A stretch of 64,000 nt of DNA from Cyanobium sp. N.Huapi 1H5 (GTDB lineage Bacteria; Cyanobacteriota; Cyanobacteriia; PCC-6307; Cyanobiaceae), in the NCBI RefSeq assembly GCF_024345535.1, contig NZ_JAGQBH010000005.1, forward strand, positions 62,001 to 126,000, given 5' to 3'. Below, piece after piece: positions 14,226 to 24,114 of this stretch (positions within the stretch are counted from its first letter, which is position 1; the number at the start of each line of letters is the position of its first letter). The position numbers and the translations under genes were made by a program. The notes beneath the pieces were generated by a model that worked only from the letters and a program-made list of their open reading frames with translations, did no database searches and was not told the origin of the DNA.

Positions 14226-17015
14226 ATGCCCTCCAGCCCCACCGTCGGCTCCGCTGACACCACAACCGGTGGCGTGCCGTCGCTGGAGCAGCTGTTCCCC
14301 TTCCCCCTCGACGGCTTCCAGCTGGAGGCGATCGATGCCCTGAACCAGGGCCACTCCGTGGTGGTGAGTGCTCCCACCGGCTCCGGCAAGACCCTGGTGG
14401 GCGAGTACGCCATCCACCGGGCCCTGGCCCATGGCCAGAAGGTCTTCTACACCACACCCCTCAAGGCCCTCTCCAACCAGAAGCTGCGGGATTTCCGCGA
14501 GCAGTTCGGCCACGAGCGGGTGGGCCTCCTCACCGGTGATCTCAGCCTGAACCGGGAGGCCCAGGTGGTGGTGATGACTACCGAGATCTTCCGCAACATG
14601 CTCTACGCGGAGATCGACCACGCCGACGACGACCCCCTGGCCGATGTGGAGGCCGTGGTGCTCGACGAGTGCCACTACATGAACGACACCCAGCGGGGCA
14701 CGGTCTGGGAGGAATCGATCATCCACTGCCCGTCGCGGGTGCAGCTGGTGGCCCTCTCGGCCACGGTGGCCAATGCGGGCCAACTCACCGACTGGATCGA
14801 GCGGGTACACGGTCCCACCCGCCTGATCCACAGCGACTTCCGCCCCGTCCCCCTGGCCTTCAGTTTCTGCAGCGCCAAGGGTCTGCACCCCCTGCTCAAC
14901 GACGAGGGCACCGGCCTGCACCCCAACTGCAAGGTCTGGCGCCCTCCCAAATCCACCCGCCGCAAGGGACCGAAGGAACCGCGGCCGCCCCAGCCGGAGG
15001 CGCCGCCGATCGGCTTCGTGGTGGCCCAGATGGCGGAGCGGGAGATGCTGCCGGCCATCTACTTCATCTTCAGCCGCCGCAACTGCGACCGCTCCGTCCG
15101 CGACCTGGCCAAGGTGTGCCTGGTGGATCCTGAGGAGCAGGCGCGCATCCGCCAGCGGCTGGACGCCTTCATGGCGGTGACCCCGGAGGCGGTGCGGGAG
15201 GGCGGCCATGCCGACGCCCTGCTGCGGGGCATCGCCGCCCACCACGCCGGCGTGCTGCCGGCCTGGAAGGAGCTGATTGAGGAGCTGTTCCAGCAGGGGC
15301 TGATCAAGGTGGTGTTCGCCACCGAGACCCTGGCCGCCGGCATCAACATGCCCGCCCGCACCACCGTGATCTCGGCCCTCTCCAAGCGCACCGAGCGGGG
15401 CCACCGGCCCCTGATGGGCAGCGAGTTCCTGCAGATGGCGGGCCGTGCCGGCCGCCGCGGCCTCGACACCCAGGGCTATGTGGTGACGGTCCAGAGCCGG
15501 TTCGAAGGGGTGCGGGAGGCCGGGGCGCTGGCCACCAGCCCGGCCGATCCGCTGGTGAGCCAGTTCACCCCCAGCTACGGCATGGTGCTCAACCTGCTGC
15601 AGCGCTACGACCTGGCCAAGGCCCGGGAGCTGGTGGAACGCAGCTTCGGCCGCTACCTGGCCGGGCTGGATCTGGCCGAGGACGAGGCCCGCATCACCGA
15701 GCTGATGGCCCAGCTGGCCACGCTCGAATCCAGCGGCGGCGAGGTGCCCTGGGACGACTTCGAGGACTACGAGAAGGTCCGCGGCCGCCTGCGGGAGGAG
15801 CGGCGCTTGCACCGGATCCTGCAGCAGCAGGCCGAGGAGACCCTCGCCCACGAGCTCACCCTGGCCCTGCAGTTCGCCAGCGAGGGCACCCTGGTGAGCG
15901 TCAAGGCGCCGGCCCTGCGCAGCCGGGTCACCCCGGCGGTGATCGTGGCCAAGGTGCCGGGATCCGGCCAGTTCCCGCTGCTGCTCTGCCTCACCGACGA
16001 GAACGTCTGGATCCTGCTGCCCTGCCACGCGGTGGTGACCCTGCACGCGGAGCTCAGCTGCCTGCAGGTGGACCAGCTGGAGCCGCCGGAGCTGCACCAT
16101 GCCAACGAGCTGCGCCATGGCGACAACGCCAGCGGCGGCCTGGCCCTGGCGGTGGCCTCGATGGCCCGCCGCCACGACATGCACACCCCCCGCTACGACC
16201 TGGCCGGCGAGGTGCGGCAGCAGGGTGAGCTGGTGCAACGGCTGGAGCAGGAGCTGGAGGCCCACCCGGCCCACCGCTGGGGCGACCGCAAGCACCTCAA
16301 GAAGCACCGCCGCCGCATGGAGGAGCTGGAGGAGGAGATCGGCGAGCGCCAGCGGCTGCTGCACCACCGGGCCAACCGCCACTGGGACACCTTTCTGTCC
16401 CTGATCGACATCCTGCGCTTCTTCGGCGCCCTCGATGGTGAGGAGGGGCTCGAGCCCACCGAGGTGGGCCGCACCGTGGCGGCCCTGCGGGGCGACAACG
16501 AGCTCTGGCTGGGGCTGGCCCTGATGAGCGGCCACCTGGATGCCCTCGATCCGGCCGAGCTGGCGGCGGTGCTGGAGGCCATCTCCACCGAGGTGAACCG
16601 GCCCGACCTCTGGTGCGGCTACCCGCCGCCACCGGCCTCCGAGGAGGCCCTCCACGACCTGCGCAGCCTGCGGCGCGAGCTGCAGCGCCAGCAGGAGCGG
16701 GCCTCGGTGGTGGTGCCGGTGTGGTGGGAGCCCGAGCTCACCGGCCTGGTCCACGCCTGGGCCAGGGGCGCCAGCTGGAACGACGTGATCGCCAACACCT
16801 CCCTCGATGAAGGCGACGTGGTGCGGATCCTGCGCCGCACCGTCGATCTCCTGGCCCAGATCCCCTACTGCGAGGCGATCTGCGAGCAGCTGCGCCGCAA
16901 CTCACGGCTGGCCCTCAAGAGCATCAACCGCTTCCCGGTCTGTGAGATCGAGGATCTGCTGGCGGGCGGCAACGGCAAGCTGGATCCGGCGACGGAGCGG
17001 CCGCCGGCCGGGTAG
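14226..17015 (+). CDS. Ski2-like DEAD/DEAH-box RNA helicase
   Basis: A 929-residue superfamily 2 helicase of the Ski2/Mtr4 branch found across cyanobacteria and chloroplasts. Motifs in order are SAPTGSGKTLVGEYA (I, about residue 56), TPLKALSNQK (Ia), GLLTGDLS, MTTEIFRNM, LDECHYMND (II), LSATVAN (III), IYFIFSRRNCD (IV), AAHHAGVLPAWKEL, VVFATETLAAGINMPART (V) and LQMAGRAGRRGLDTQG (VI). The C-terminal half includes the arch/ratchet-type helical domains (RWGDRKHLKKHRRRMEELEEEI, a likely coiled coil). It probably unwinds RNA in processing or decay. Convergent with purB, with a hairpin-rich gap between them. Confidence 0.9.
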   Translation: MPSSPTVGSADTTTGGVPSLEQLFPFPLDGFQLEAIDALNQGHSVVVSAPTGSGKTLVGEYAIHRALAHGQKVFYTTPLKALSNQKLRDFREQFGHERVGLLTGDLSLNREAQVVVMTTEIFRNMLYAEIDHADDDPLADVEAVVLDECHYMNDTQRGTVWEESIIHCPSRVQLVALSATVANAGQLTDWIERVHGPTRLIHSDFRPVPLAFSFCSAKGLHPLLNDEGTGLHPNCKVWRPPKSTRRKGPKEPRPPQPEAPPIGFVVAQMAEREMLPAIYFIFSRRNCDRSVRDLAKVCLVDPEEQARIRQRLDAFMAVTPEAVREGGHADALLRGIAAHHAGVLPAWKELIEELFQQGLIKVVFATETLAAGINMPARTTVISALSKRTERGHRPLMGSEFLQMAGRAGRRGLDTQGYVVTVQSRFEGVREAGALATSPADPLVSQFTPSYGMVLNLLQRYDLAKARELVERSFGRYLAGLDLAEDEARITELMAQLATLESSGGEVPWDDFEDYEKVRGRLREERRLHRILQQQAEETLAHELTLALQFASEGTLVSVKAPALRSRVTPAVIVAKVPGSGQFPLLLCLTDENVWILLPCHAVVTLHAELSCLQVDQLEPPELHHANELRHGDNASGGLALAVASMARRHDMHTPRYDLAGEVRQQGELVQRLEQELEAHPAHRWGDRKHLKKHRRRMEELEEEIGERQRLLHHRANRHWDTFLSLIDILRFFGALDGEEGLEPTEVGRTVAALRGDNELWLGLALMSGHLDALDPAELAAVLEAISTEVNRPDLWCGYPPPPASEEALHDLRSLRRELQRQQERASVVVPVWWEPELTGLVHAWARGASWNDVIANTSLDEGDVVRILRRTVDLLAQIPYCEAICEQLRRNSRLALKSINRFPVCEIEDLLAGGNGKLDPATERPPAG

Positions 17016-17048
17016 GGGCGGCCGCCGGGGCTGGCGGTGAAGGACCTT

Positions 17049-17108
17049 TATTGGCAAATCTGCCAATACGCAGCCGGTATTGGCCGTTGGCAGCCACCAG
17101 CCAATACC
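17049..17108. repeat. Two adjacent hairpins built from the same TATTGGC motif
   Basis: The first hairpin, 17049-17068, pairs TATTGGCA with TGCCAATA around four bases. The second, 17076-17108, pairs GGTATTGGC with GCCAATACC around a 15-base loop. The motif thus occurs four times, alternately inverted, in the 117-base gap between convergent helicase and purB stop codons. There is no T-tract, so neither is a classical intrinsic terminator; they may still protect mRNA 3' ends or bind a protein. Confidence 0.65.
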
Positions 17109-17132
17109 CCACCTGCTCGCCGCCCCCGCGTC

Positions 17133-18428
17133 TCAGATCCCCAGCCGCTCCCAGATCACCCCGAGATTCGCCTGGTGCAGCTCGGTGGCGAAGCACTCTG
17201 CCAGTTGTTCAGCGCTGAGGTGGGCGCTCACCGCCGGATCGCCCGCCAGGTTGGCGCGGAAGTCGCCACCCTCGGTGTTCCAGGCCGCGTGGGCGTGGCG
17301 CTGCACGATCCGGTAGGCCTCCTCCCGGCTGAGCCCCGCCTCCACCAGCGCCAGCAGCACCCGCTGGCTGAAGACGACGCCGCCGTAGACGTTCATGTTG
17401 CGGGCCATGTTCTCGGGGTACACCCCCAGCCCGTTCACCACGGCGGTCATCTCCCGCAGCATGAAGTGCAGGGTGACCGAGCAGTCGGGCAGCATCATTC
17501 GCTCCACCGAGCTGTGGCTGATGTCCCGCTCGTGCCAGAGGGCCACGTTCTCCAGGGCCGCCACGGTGTAGCTGCGCAGCACCCGGGCCAGGCCGCTGAT
17601 GCGTTCGCTGCGGATCGGGTTGCGCTTGTGGGGCATGGCCGAGCTGCCCTTCTGGCCCTTGGCGAAGTTCTCCTCCACTTCCAGCACGTCGGAGCGCTGC
17701 AGGTTGCGGATCTCGGTGGAGAAGCGCTCCAGGGAGGTGCCCACCAGGGCCAGGGTCTGCACGTACTCGGCATGGCGGTCGCGGCCGATCACCTGGGTAC
17801 TGGCGGTGTCGGGCTCCAGGCCCAGCAGCCGGCAGGTGATCGCCTCCACCTCGGGGTCGGTGTTGGCGTAGGTGCCCATGGCGCCGCTGATCTGGCCCAC
17901 GGCCACCACCCGCTCCAGCCGCTCCAGCCGTTCCCGGTTGCGCTCGGTTTCGGCCAGCCAGCCGGCCACCTTGAAGCCGAAGGTGATCGGCTCGCCGTGG
18001 ATGGCGTGGGAGCGGCCGATCATCACCGTGTCCTTGTGGGCCCGGGCCAGCCGGCGCAGGGCATCGGCGAGGCCATCGAGCTCGGTGCGCAGCAGGGCCA
18101 CCGAGGCCTTCAGCTGCAGGGCTAGGCCGGTGTCCAGCACGTCGGAGCTGGTCATGCCCACGTGGATGTAGCGGCCCGCATCACCGACGTGCTCGTTGAC
18201 GTTGGTGAGGAAGGCGATGACGTCGTGGCGCACCTCCGCCTCGATCTCCAGGATCCGCGGCACCTCAAAGGCCGCCTTCTCGCGGATCGTGGCCAGCGCC
18301 TCGGCGGGCACCCGGCCCAGCTCCACGTTGGCGGCGGTGGCGGCGATCTCCACCTCGAGCCAGCTCTGGAACTTCGCTTCCTCGCTCCAGAGGCGGCCCA
18401 TTTCGGGCAGGGTGTAACGCTCGATCAA
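17133..18428 (-). CDS. purB: Adenylosuccinate lyase PurB
   Basis: Catalyses two fumarate-releasing steps of purine synthesis (SAICAR to AICAR and adenylosuccinate to AMP). The 431-residue protein opens MIERYTLPEMGRLWSEEAKF, typical for the family, has VHVGMTSSDVLDTGLALQL with the serine/threonine-rich substrate loop, IGRSHAIHGEPITFG containing a catalytic His, and the fumarase-superfamily signature GSSAMPHKRNPIRSE (about residues 260-274). Length is normal and all three signature regions are present. It is a single gene on the minus strand, separated by 50 bases from the next minus-strand gene upstream (18481-18693). Confidence 0.95.
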   Translation of the reverse strand: MIERYTLPEMGRLWSEEAKFQSWLEVEIAATAANVELGRVPAEALATIREKAAFEVPRILEIEAEVRHDVIAFLTNVNEHVGDAGRYIHVGMTSSDVLDTGLALQLKASVALLRTELDGLADALRRLARAHKDTVMIGRSHAIHGEPITFGFKVAGWLAETERNRERLERLERVVAVGQISGAMGTYANTDPEVEAITCRLLGLEPDTASTQVIGRDRHAEYVQTLALVGTSLERFSTEIRNLQRSDVLEVEENFAKGQKGSSAMPHKRNPIRSERISGLARVLRSYTVAALENVALWHERDISHSSVERMMLPDCSVTLHFMLREMTAVVNGLGVYPENMARNMNVYGGVVFSQRVLLALVEAGLSREEAYRIVQRHAHAAWNTEGGDFRANLAGDPAVSAHLSAEQLAECFATELHQANLGVIWERLGI

Positions 18429-18480
18429 GGGCCGGGCGGTGGTGAACGATCCCCCAACCTATCGAGCCGCCCCCACCGGC

Positions 18481-18693
18481 TCAGGCGGCGGCGGTGAGGC
18501 GGCGGTAGGGCAGCTCCAGATGCACCATCGACCCCCAGGCCTGCTGGCGCACCCAGCAGCGGGTGCCGCGGCGGCGGATCAGCTGGAAGGGGGGCAGATC
18601 CTCCGGATGGTCCCGCAACCGCACAAAGCTGCCGGGGTGGAGCAGCTCCACCACATTGGACCCGGGGGCCGCCGTCGATCCTGGGCCAGCCAT
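18481..18693 (-). CDS. Small conserved hypothetical protein, 70 residues
   Basis: A 70-residue frame from ATG 18693 opens MAGPGSTAAPGSNVVELLHP and ends LELPYRRLTAAA. The segment LLHPGSFVRLRDHPEDLPPFQLIRRRGTRCWVRQQAWG has the look of a small beta-barrel (SH3-like) with many basic residues, and could bind nucleic acid. I do not know its family by name. The upstream extension of the same frame overlaps tlyA and is not coding. It is divergent from tlyA (18835) with about 140 bases between them and is followed by purB on the same strand. Confidence 0.6.
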   Translation of the reverse strand: MAGPGSTAAPGSNVVELLHPGSFVRLRDHPEDLPPFQLIRRRGTRCWVRQQAWGSMVHLELPYRRLTAAA

Positions 18694-18834
18694 GGCAGGG
18701 AACAGGGGGAGAAGTGGAGCCATCCTGCGACTGTTCCGCGCCGAACCGTCTGCCCATCGGTTTTTGTTCGGTTTGGATCGCTGTTCGGTGACAACATGCC
18801 GGTGGAGCGGCAGGACCCATGGCCGAAAAGCAGC

Positions 18835-19665
18835 ATGGCCCGTAAGCAGCGGCTCGATCGCCGGCTGGTGGATCTGGGCCTGGTGGCCAGCCGCCAGCAG
18901 GCCCAGCAGCTGATCCGGGCCGGCCGGGTGCGCGGCGGCGGCGAGGTGCTCGACAAGCCCGGCACCGAGGTGGCCGAGAGCCTGCCGCTGGAGGTGGAGC
19001 AGCCGCCCCGGTTCGTCTCCCGGGGGGGCGAGAAGCTGGAGGGGGCCCTGGCGGCCCTGCCGATCCGGGTGGAAGGCCGGGTGTGCCTCGATGGCGGCAT
19101 CTCCACCGGCGGCTTCACCGATTGCCTGCTGCAGCACGGGGCCGCGCGGGTGTACGGCATCGATGTGGGCTACGGCCAGACGGCCTGGAGCCTGCGCACC
19201 GATGAACGGGTGGTGCTGCGGGAGCGCACCAACCTGCGCCACCTCACCCCGGAGCTGCTCTACAGCGACGGCGATCCCTGGCCCGACCTGGCCGTGGCCG
19301 ATGTGTCGTTCATTTCCCTCACCCGGGTGCTGCCGGCCCTGCGGGCCCTCCTGGTGGGATCGGGTGAGGCGCTGCTGCTGGTCAAGCCCCAGTTCGAGGT
19401 GGGCCGCCAGCGGGTGGGTAAGGGTGGCGTGGTGCGGGATCCGGCGGCCCACGCGGACGCCATCACCGGCGTGATCACGGCGGCGGGGGAACTGGACTGG
19501 CACCCGGCGGGGCTGGTGGCGTCACCCCTCACAGGACCCGCCGGCAACCACGAATACCTGCTCTGGCTGGTGCCGAGCGGGGCCGGGGTCGAGGCTCCCT
19601 CCGAGGGCACGGACTGGTCCGGCCGGATCGCGGAGCTGGTGAAGGAGACCCTGGCCGGGGCCTGA
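18835..19665 (+). CDS. tlyA: TlyA-family rRNA (cytidine-2'-O)-methyltransferase
   Basis: A 276-residue protein with an N-terminal S4 RNA-binding domain (about residues 4-65: KQRLDRRLVDLGLVASRQQAQQLIRAGRV) and an FtsJ-like methyltransferase domain with VCLDGGISTGGFTDCLLQ as SAM loop, VYGIDVGYGQTAW, DLAVADVSFISLTRVLPAL and LLLVKPQFEVGR. TlyA proteins methylate ribose 2'-O of 16S and/or 23S rRNA. The ATG at 18835 is chosen because the S4 domain starts directly there; the frame is open upstream but not conserved. It is convergent with glnB, 40 bases apart. Confidence 0.88.
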   Translation: MARKQRLDRRLVDLGLVASRQQAQQLIRAGRVRGGGEVLDKPGTEVAESLPLEVEQPPRFVSRGGEKLEGALAALPIRVEGRVCLDGGISTGGFTDCLLQHGAARVYGIDVGYGQTAWSLRTDERVVLRERTNLRHLTPELLYSDGDPWPDLAVADVSFISLTRVLPALRALLVGSGEALLLVKPQFEVGRQRVGKGGVVRDPAAHADAITGVITAAGELDWHPAGLVASPLTGPAGNHEYLLWLVPSGAGVEAPSEGTDWSGRIAELVKETLAGA

Positions 19666-19705
19666 GGGGCCCACGGCCAGGGTCAGGCAGGCAGGACGGT
19701 GGGGC

Positions 19706-20156
<451 letters not shown>

Positions 20157-20259
20157 GCGCGCTCCGGGGCGCTGACGGGCGGCCCGGGCCGCCGGCGGGA
20201 GCTCCGCCCCCTCCGCCAGCTCCTGTACGGTCAAAATCCGTTCCCCTGTCCCCCTGACC

Positions 20260-20676
20260 ATGGCTTCCGGTGTCGCCGACGAGCCCCAGACCGTGACGCC
20301 CCTCTACGGCGAACGGGCCATCGCCGAGGCCCAGCTGATCTGTTTCCCCAACCCCCGGGAGGGCCGGCCCTACGAGGTGGCGATCGAGCTGCCGGAGTTC
20401 ACCTGCACCTGCCCGTTCTCCGGCTACCCCGATTTCGCCGTGCTGCGGCTGCTGTACCAGCCCGGCCCCCGGGTGCTGGAACTCAAGGCCCTCAAGCTCT
20501 ACGTCAACAGCTACCGCAACCGCTCCATCTCCCATGAGGAGGCGGCCAACCGGATCGTCGACGACCTCGTGAGCGCCTGCGACCCCCTCTGGATGCAGCT
20601 GGAGGCCGATTTCAACCCCCGCGGCAACGTCCACACCGTGGTGCGGGTCAGCCACGGCGAGCGCCGGCCCTGCTGA
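20260..20676 (+). CDS. queF: 7-cyano-7-deazaguanine (preQ0) reductase QueF
   Basis: NADPH-dependent nitrile reductase that converts preQ0 to preQ1 for queuosine tRNA modification. The 138-residue protein is the single-domain (YkvM-type) form. It has FTCTCPFSGYPDFA, which holds the catalytic cysteine, and the QueF signature LELKALKLYVNSYRN (matches E-L-K-A-x-K-x-Y), plus ADFNPRGNVHTVV near the end. It is divergent from glnB and shares its upstream region. Its stop is one base away from the convergent ccs1 stop, so transcripts probably overlap. Confidence 0.94.
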   Translation: MASGVADEPQTVTPLYGERAIAEAQLICFPNPREGRPYEVAIELPEFTCTCPFSGYPDFAVLRLLYQPGPRVLELKALKLYVNSYRNRSISHEEAANRIVDDLVSACDPLWMQLEADFNPRGNVHTVVRVSHGERRPC

Positions 20677-20677
20677 G

Positions 20678-21997
20678 TCAGGGCTGGGGTTCCAGCCGCT
20701 GCAGCAGCACCGGCAGCTCGGCGGCGAAGGCGGTGAGGTTGCGGTTGCACAGGCCCGCCACGTGCAGCCGGCCGCCGGGGCCATCGGCGATGGCCCAGAG
20801 CTGGCGGGTGGCCACCAGGCTCAGGGCACCGCCCGCCAGGGCGATGGCGAAGCCGGTGTACACGAGGGGCACGCCAGGGTCCCGTTTGAACAGGATGCCG
20901 CTGGCCGGCAGCACGCTCGCCACCCGGATCGGCAGCCCCTTCACCTCCTGGGCCTCGCCGCCAGGCACCAGCTGGGCCAGGGCCACGCCATCGGGGCCGA
21001 ACACCTGCACCGGCCCCTGTTCGCTGGTGAGGCTCAGCAGCACCGGCTCGGTGCCATCGGGGCGGGTGGGCAGCACCAGCCCCCAGAGCTGGTCGCCCAG
21101 CTGGGGGAAGGTCTGCAGCGGCAGCTCCAGCACCGGGCTGCGCCCCAGCTGCAGGCTGATCGTCGCCAGGGACCAGTCGGCCTGGTAGAGCGTCATGCCC
21201 CGGTAGCGCAGCGGGTGGTTGACGCTGATGGCGGCATCGGTGGTGGGGGCACCGTCGCCGGGGGAGATCAGCCGCAGGCTGGAGGAGAACTGCTCCGGGC
21301 GGCCGGCGGGATCCCGCTGGATGCGGAAGTCGTCGAGGGCCAGGGTCACCTGGGTGCTGCCGCGGCTGTCGAGCAGCTCCAGCTCCCGGCCCGGGGCCAG
21401 GAAGCGCTCCAGGCGCTGGCCCCCCAGGGCGCCCCAGGCCGCCCCCACCATCAGCACCACCATGCCGGCATGCACCAGCAGGGGGCCCACCCGGCCCAGC
21501 ACGCCCCGGCGGGCGGCCAGGCGGTCGTCCTGGCGCTGGATCTGCCAGCCCGCGCCGCGCAGTTCGGCCTCCAGCCTCCCGAGGCCGGCGACGGGCTCGG
21601 CGGTGACGAGGGTTTCGGCCACGCTCAGCTTGCTGAGCTGGCGGGGGCTGCGGTAGTCGATCCAGCGCAGGGAGGCCTGCAGGGCGGGCCACTGGCGGCG
21701 CCAGCTGCACAGGATCAGGGACAGGCCCAGCCAGGCCAGCAGGGCCAGGAACCAGCCACTGGAATAGACGTGATCCAGCTGCAGGCGCAGCACCCCGTCA
21801 CCATCCAGCAGCCCCAGCCAGGGGGCGGGGTCGTAGAGCTGGTGGTAGAAGGCGGCCTCCTCCTTCTGGGGAATGGCCGTGCCAATGCCGCTGGCGATGG
21901 CGATGACCAGCAGCAGGCCGATCGCCAGGCGCAGGTCGGAGATCCAGGCGGCCAGGCGCTGCAGGGGGCGCCAGGGCGAGGCTGCCGTGCCGCTCAT
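20678..21997 (-). CDS. ccs1: Cytochrome c biogenesis protein Ccs1/ResB
   Basis: Part of the system II (Ccs) haem-delivery complex that attaches haem to c-type cytochromes on the lumenal/periplasmic side. From ATG 21997 the 439-residue protein opens [20 protein letters not shown] and has a first membrane segment at about 24-42 ([21 protein letters not shown]), a second near [18 protein letters not shown] and a third near [20 protein letters not shown], then a long soluble domain and a C-terminal membrane segment ([19 protein letters not shown]). The start overlaps the ccdA stop by four bases (21994-21997); CcdA supplies reductant to the same pathway. The upstream extension to 22066 lies inside ccdA and is not conserved. 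Confidence 0.9.
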   Translation of the reverse strand: MSGTAASPWRPLQRLAAWISDLRLAIGLLLVIAIASGIGTAIPQKEEAAFYHQLYDPAPWLGLLDGDGVLRLQLDHVYSSGWFLALLAWLGLSLILCSWRRQWPALQASLRWIDYRSPRQLSKLSVAETLVTAEPVAGLGRLEAELRGAGWQIQRQDDRLAARRGVLGRVGPLLVHAGMVVLMVGAAWGALGGQRLERFLAPGRELELLDSRGSTQVTLALDDFRIQRDPAGRPEQFSSSLRLISPGDGAPTTDAAISVNHPLRYRGMTLYQADWSLATISLQLGRSPVLELPLQTFPQLGDQLWGLVLPTRPDGTEPVLLSLTSEQGPVQVFGPDGVALAQLVPGGEAQEVKGLPIRVASVLPASGILFKRDPGVPLVYTGFAIALAGGALSLVATRQLWAIADGPGGRLHVAGLCNRNLTAFAAELPVLLQRLEPQP

Positions 21998-22722
21998 GGC
22001 AGCACCGACAGCAGGGTGAGGCCGCCGCTGGCGAGCAGCACCACGCCGCTGATCGGCGGCACCCACTGGCCCAGGCGGCGCAGCTGCAGCAGTCCGGGCA
22101 GGGAGGCGGCCACCGTGCCGGCCAGCAGCAGGGGCATCACCTGGCCGGCCCCGAAGCTGGTGAGCAGCGCCATGCCCACCAGGGGCTTGCCGGCCTGGGC
22201 CATCCAGGCCAGCAGCACGGCCAGCACCGGGGTGGTGCAGGGGGTGGCGGCCAGGCCGAAGGCCAGGCCGGCCGCCAGCGGGGCCAGCGGCGCCGGCACC
22301 CGCCGCCGCCAGCGCTCGGGGTCGGGCCCGGCCGGCAACGGCAGCCGCAGCAGGCCCAGCAGGTTGAGGCCCATCACCACGGCCACGACGGCCACCAGCA
22401 GCGGCAGCTGGCCGGGAATGCGGCCGTAGAGGCGACCCATCAGGCCACTGGCCAGGCCGAGGAGCACCAGGGCCGCCACGATGCCGGCCGCGAAGCTGGC
22501 GCTGCGCTGCCAGGGGGGACGCCCCTGATCCTCAGCGCCGAAGCCGGCCAGGTAGGCCAGGGTGACGGGCAGCAGCGACAGGGAGCAGGGGCCGAGGCTG
22601 GTGAGCAGGCCGCCGCTGAACACCACCGCCAGGGTCAGGGGGCCGGGGTGGGCCAGGGAACCCTGGAGCAGCAGTTCGCTGCTGCGGGCCCAGTCGGCGA
22701 ACGGCAGCCCGGGGCTGAACAT
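21994..22722 (-). CDS. ccdA: Cytochrome c biogenesis protein CcdA (thiol-disulfide transporter)
   Basis: Polytopic membrane protein of 242 residues that moves reducing power across the membrane for apocytochrome c maturation. The two redox-active cysteines are in [16 protein letters not shown] (about residue 47) and [16 protein letters not shown], each in the P-C-x-x-P or G-P-C context of the DsbD/CcdA family. Six hydrophobic helices can be read. It overlaps ccs1 by four bases and sits 25 bases from the ftsW stop. The start ATG 22722 is followed by [20 protein letters not shown], as in cyanobacterial CcdA. Confidence 0.92.
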   Translation of the reverse strand: MFSPGLPFADWARSSELLLQGSLAHPGPLTLAVVFSGGLLTSLGPCSLSLLPVTLAYLAGFGAEDQGRPPWQRSASFAAGIVAALVLLGLASGLMGRLYGRIPGQLPLLVAVVAVVMGLNLLGLLRLPLPAGPDPERWRRRVPAPLAPLAAGLAFGLAATPCTTPVLAVLLAWMAQAGKPLVGMALLTSFGAGQVMPLLLAGTVAASLPGLLQLRRLGQWVPPISGVVLLASGGLTLLSVLP

Positions 22723-22747
22723 GGCCGATCCAGATTTTCAGCAGGGC

Positions 22748-23974
22748 TCAGCCTATCGGGGCAGGCCGGGGGGCCCGCCGGCGGGGGCGGACCGGCTCGA
22801 GTCCGGAGGACTCCAGGGAGCAGCGCAGCAGCAGGCCGGCCAGGAACAGGCTGCTCAGCAGGGAGTTGCCGCCGTAGCTGATCATCGGCAGGGGCAGGCC
22901 GGTGGTGGGCATTGAGCCGCTGGCCACGGCGATGTTGAGGATCGACTGGCCCACCAGCAGGGTGGTGCAGCCGATGGCCACCAGGCGGTGCTGGTTGCTC
23001 CGGCAGGCCATGGCCACCCGCAGGCCCACGAAGCCGAAGATCATCAGGAACAGCAGCAGCATCACCGAGCCGACGTAGCCGAACTCCTCGGCGAAGACCG
23101 CGAAGATGAAGTCGGTGGTCTGGATCGGCAGGTACTGGAGCTTCTGGGTGGAGAGTCCGAAGCCCGAGCCGAGCACGCCCCCCGAACCGATGGCCAGCAG
23201 GCTCTGCACCAGCTGGTAGCCGTCCCCCTGGGCGACGCGCCAGGGGTTGAGGAAGGAGGTGACCCGGTCGAGCTGGTAGGGGTTGATCATGATGCTGATG
23301 CTGCCCAGCACGATTCCGCCGCCGGCGGCCCCCAGCAGCAGCGTCAGGGGCAGGCCGCCGGCCAGCGCCATCAGCCAGAGCAGCAGGCCCAGGAGGGCGG
23401 CGGTGCTGAGGTTGGGCTGCTTGAGGATCAGCAGGATCACCATCCCGAAGATGCCGATCCAGAGGAGTTTCTGGTCGAGGGCGATGCGGCGCCAGTGGGA
23501 GAAGATCACGGCCCCCTGCAGCACGATGAAGGGCTTGATCAGTTCCGAAGGCTGCAGCTGCACCGGCCCCAGCACCAGCCAGCGGCTGGCCCCGTTGACG
23601 GTGGTGCCCACCACCAGGGTGGCGGCCACCATCAGGGCCCCCACCAGCAGGGCCGGCGCCGCCAGGTGCAGCCAGCGCCGCATCGTGGTGCGCATGGCCA
23701 GCCAGAGCAGGCCCCAGCTGGCCACCAGCCAGATGGCCTGGCGCTTGAGGTAGTAGGCCCCGTCGCCCATCTCCCGCTCGGCCACCCACCAGCTGGCGGA
23801 GGTGAGCACCAGCAGGCCCACCAGGCTCCAGAGGGCCACCAGGCCCAGCAGCAGGCGGGCTTCCGCCGGCCACTGCTGCCAGGGCAGCGGCAGGAGGCCG
23901 GCGCCGGGACGGCCGTGGAGCAGGCGGGGTGCTGGGGTGGACAAGGCCGCGGGAGGGTTCCGGGAATGGCCCAT
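22748..23974 (-). CDS. ftsW: FtsW/RodA/SpoVE-family peptidoglycan polymerase, probably FtsW
   Basis: SEDS glycosyltransferase of the division machinery, 408 residues with about ten membrane helices. Diagnostic segments are VVGTTVNGASRWLVLGPVQLQPSEL, QPNLSTAALLGLLLWLMALAGG, VQSLLAIGSGGVLGSGFGLSTQKLQYLPIQTTDFIFAVFAEEFG and the C-terminal TTGLPLPMISYGGNSLLSSLFLAGLLL. The first and last are the SEDS signatures. FtsW and RodA are hard to separate by eye; the GxGxSTQK-LPxxxTDFIF version is the FtsW-like one. Starts at ATG 23974 on the minus strand, convergent to nothing: apcC lies upstream on the same strand with its own terminator between. Confidence 0.88.
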   Translation of the reverse strand: MGHSRNPPAALSTPAPRLLHGRPGAGLLPLPWQQWPAEARLLLGLVALWSLVGLLVLTSASWWVAEREMGDGAYYLKRQAIWLVASWGLLWLAMRTTMRRWLHLAAPALLVGALMVAATLVVGTTVNGASRWLVLGPVQLQPSELIKPFIVLQGAVIFSHWRRIALDQKLLWIGIFGMVILLILKQPNLSTAALLGLLLWLMALAGGLPLTLLLGAAGGGIVLGSISIMINPYQLDRVTSFLNPWRVAQGDGYQLVQSLLAIGSGGVLGSGFGLSTQKLQYLPIQTTDFIFAVFAEEFGYVGSVMLLLFLMIFGFVGLRVAMACRSNQHRLVAIGCTTLLVGQSILNIAVASGSMPTTGLPLPMISYGGNSLLSSLFLAGLLLRCSLESSGLEPVRPRRRAPRPAPIG

Positions 23975-24062
23975 TCAGCCGTGCCCGAGGTGGGTTTGTC
24001 GAGTCGCAGTGAACATTTCGCCGCCTGCACCGCTGCCGCCGCCGTTCCCGCTCGAAGGCAAC

Positions 24063-24087
24063 AAAAAAGCCCGGCCATGGGCCGGGC
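24063..24087 (-). terminator. Rho-independent terminator after apcC
   Basis: On the minus strand GCCCGGCC pairs with GGCCGGGC around a two-base centre and is followed by six T. It lies 27 bases beyond the apcC stop codon and should end the apcABC transcript. Confidence 0.85.
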
Positions 24088-24114
24088 GGAGGGGTGGGAA
24101 CGCCGTGGGCGTCC

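Noticed and set aside
14127-16754. 875-residue open frame on the minus strand opposite the helicase
   Set aside because: Composition is repetitive (Gln/His/Gly/Leu-rich) as expected for an antisense shadow of a GC-rich gene; the plus-strand helicase has all its motifs.
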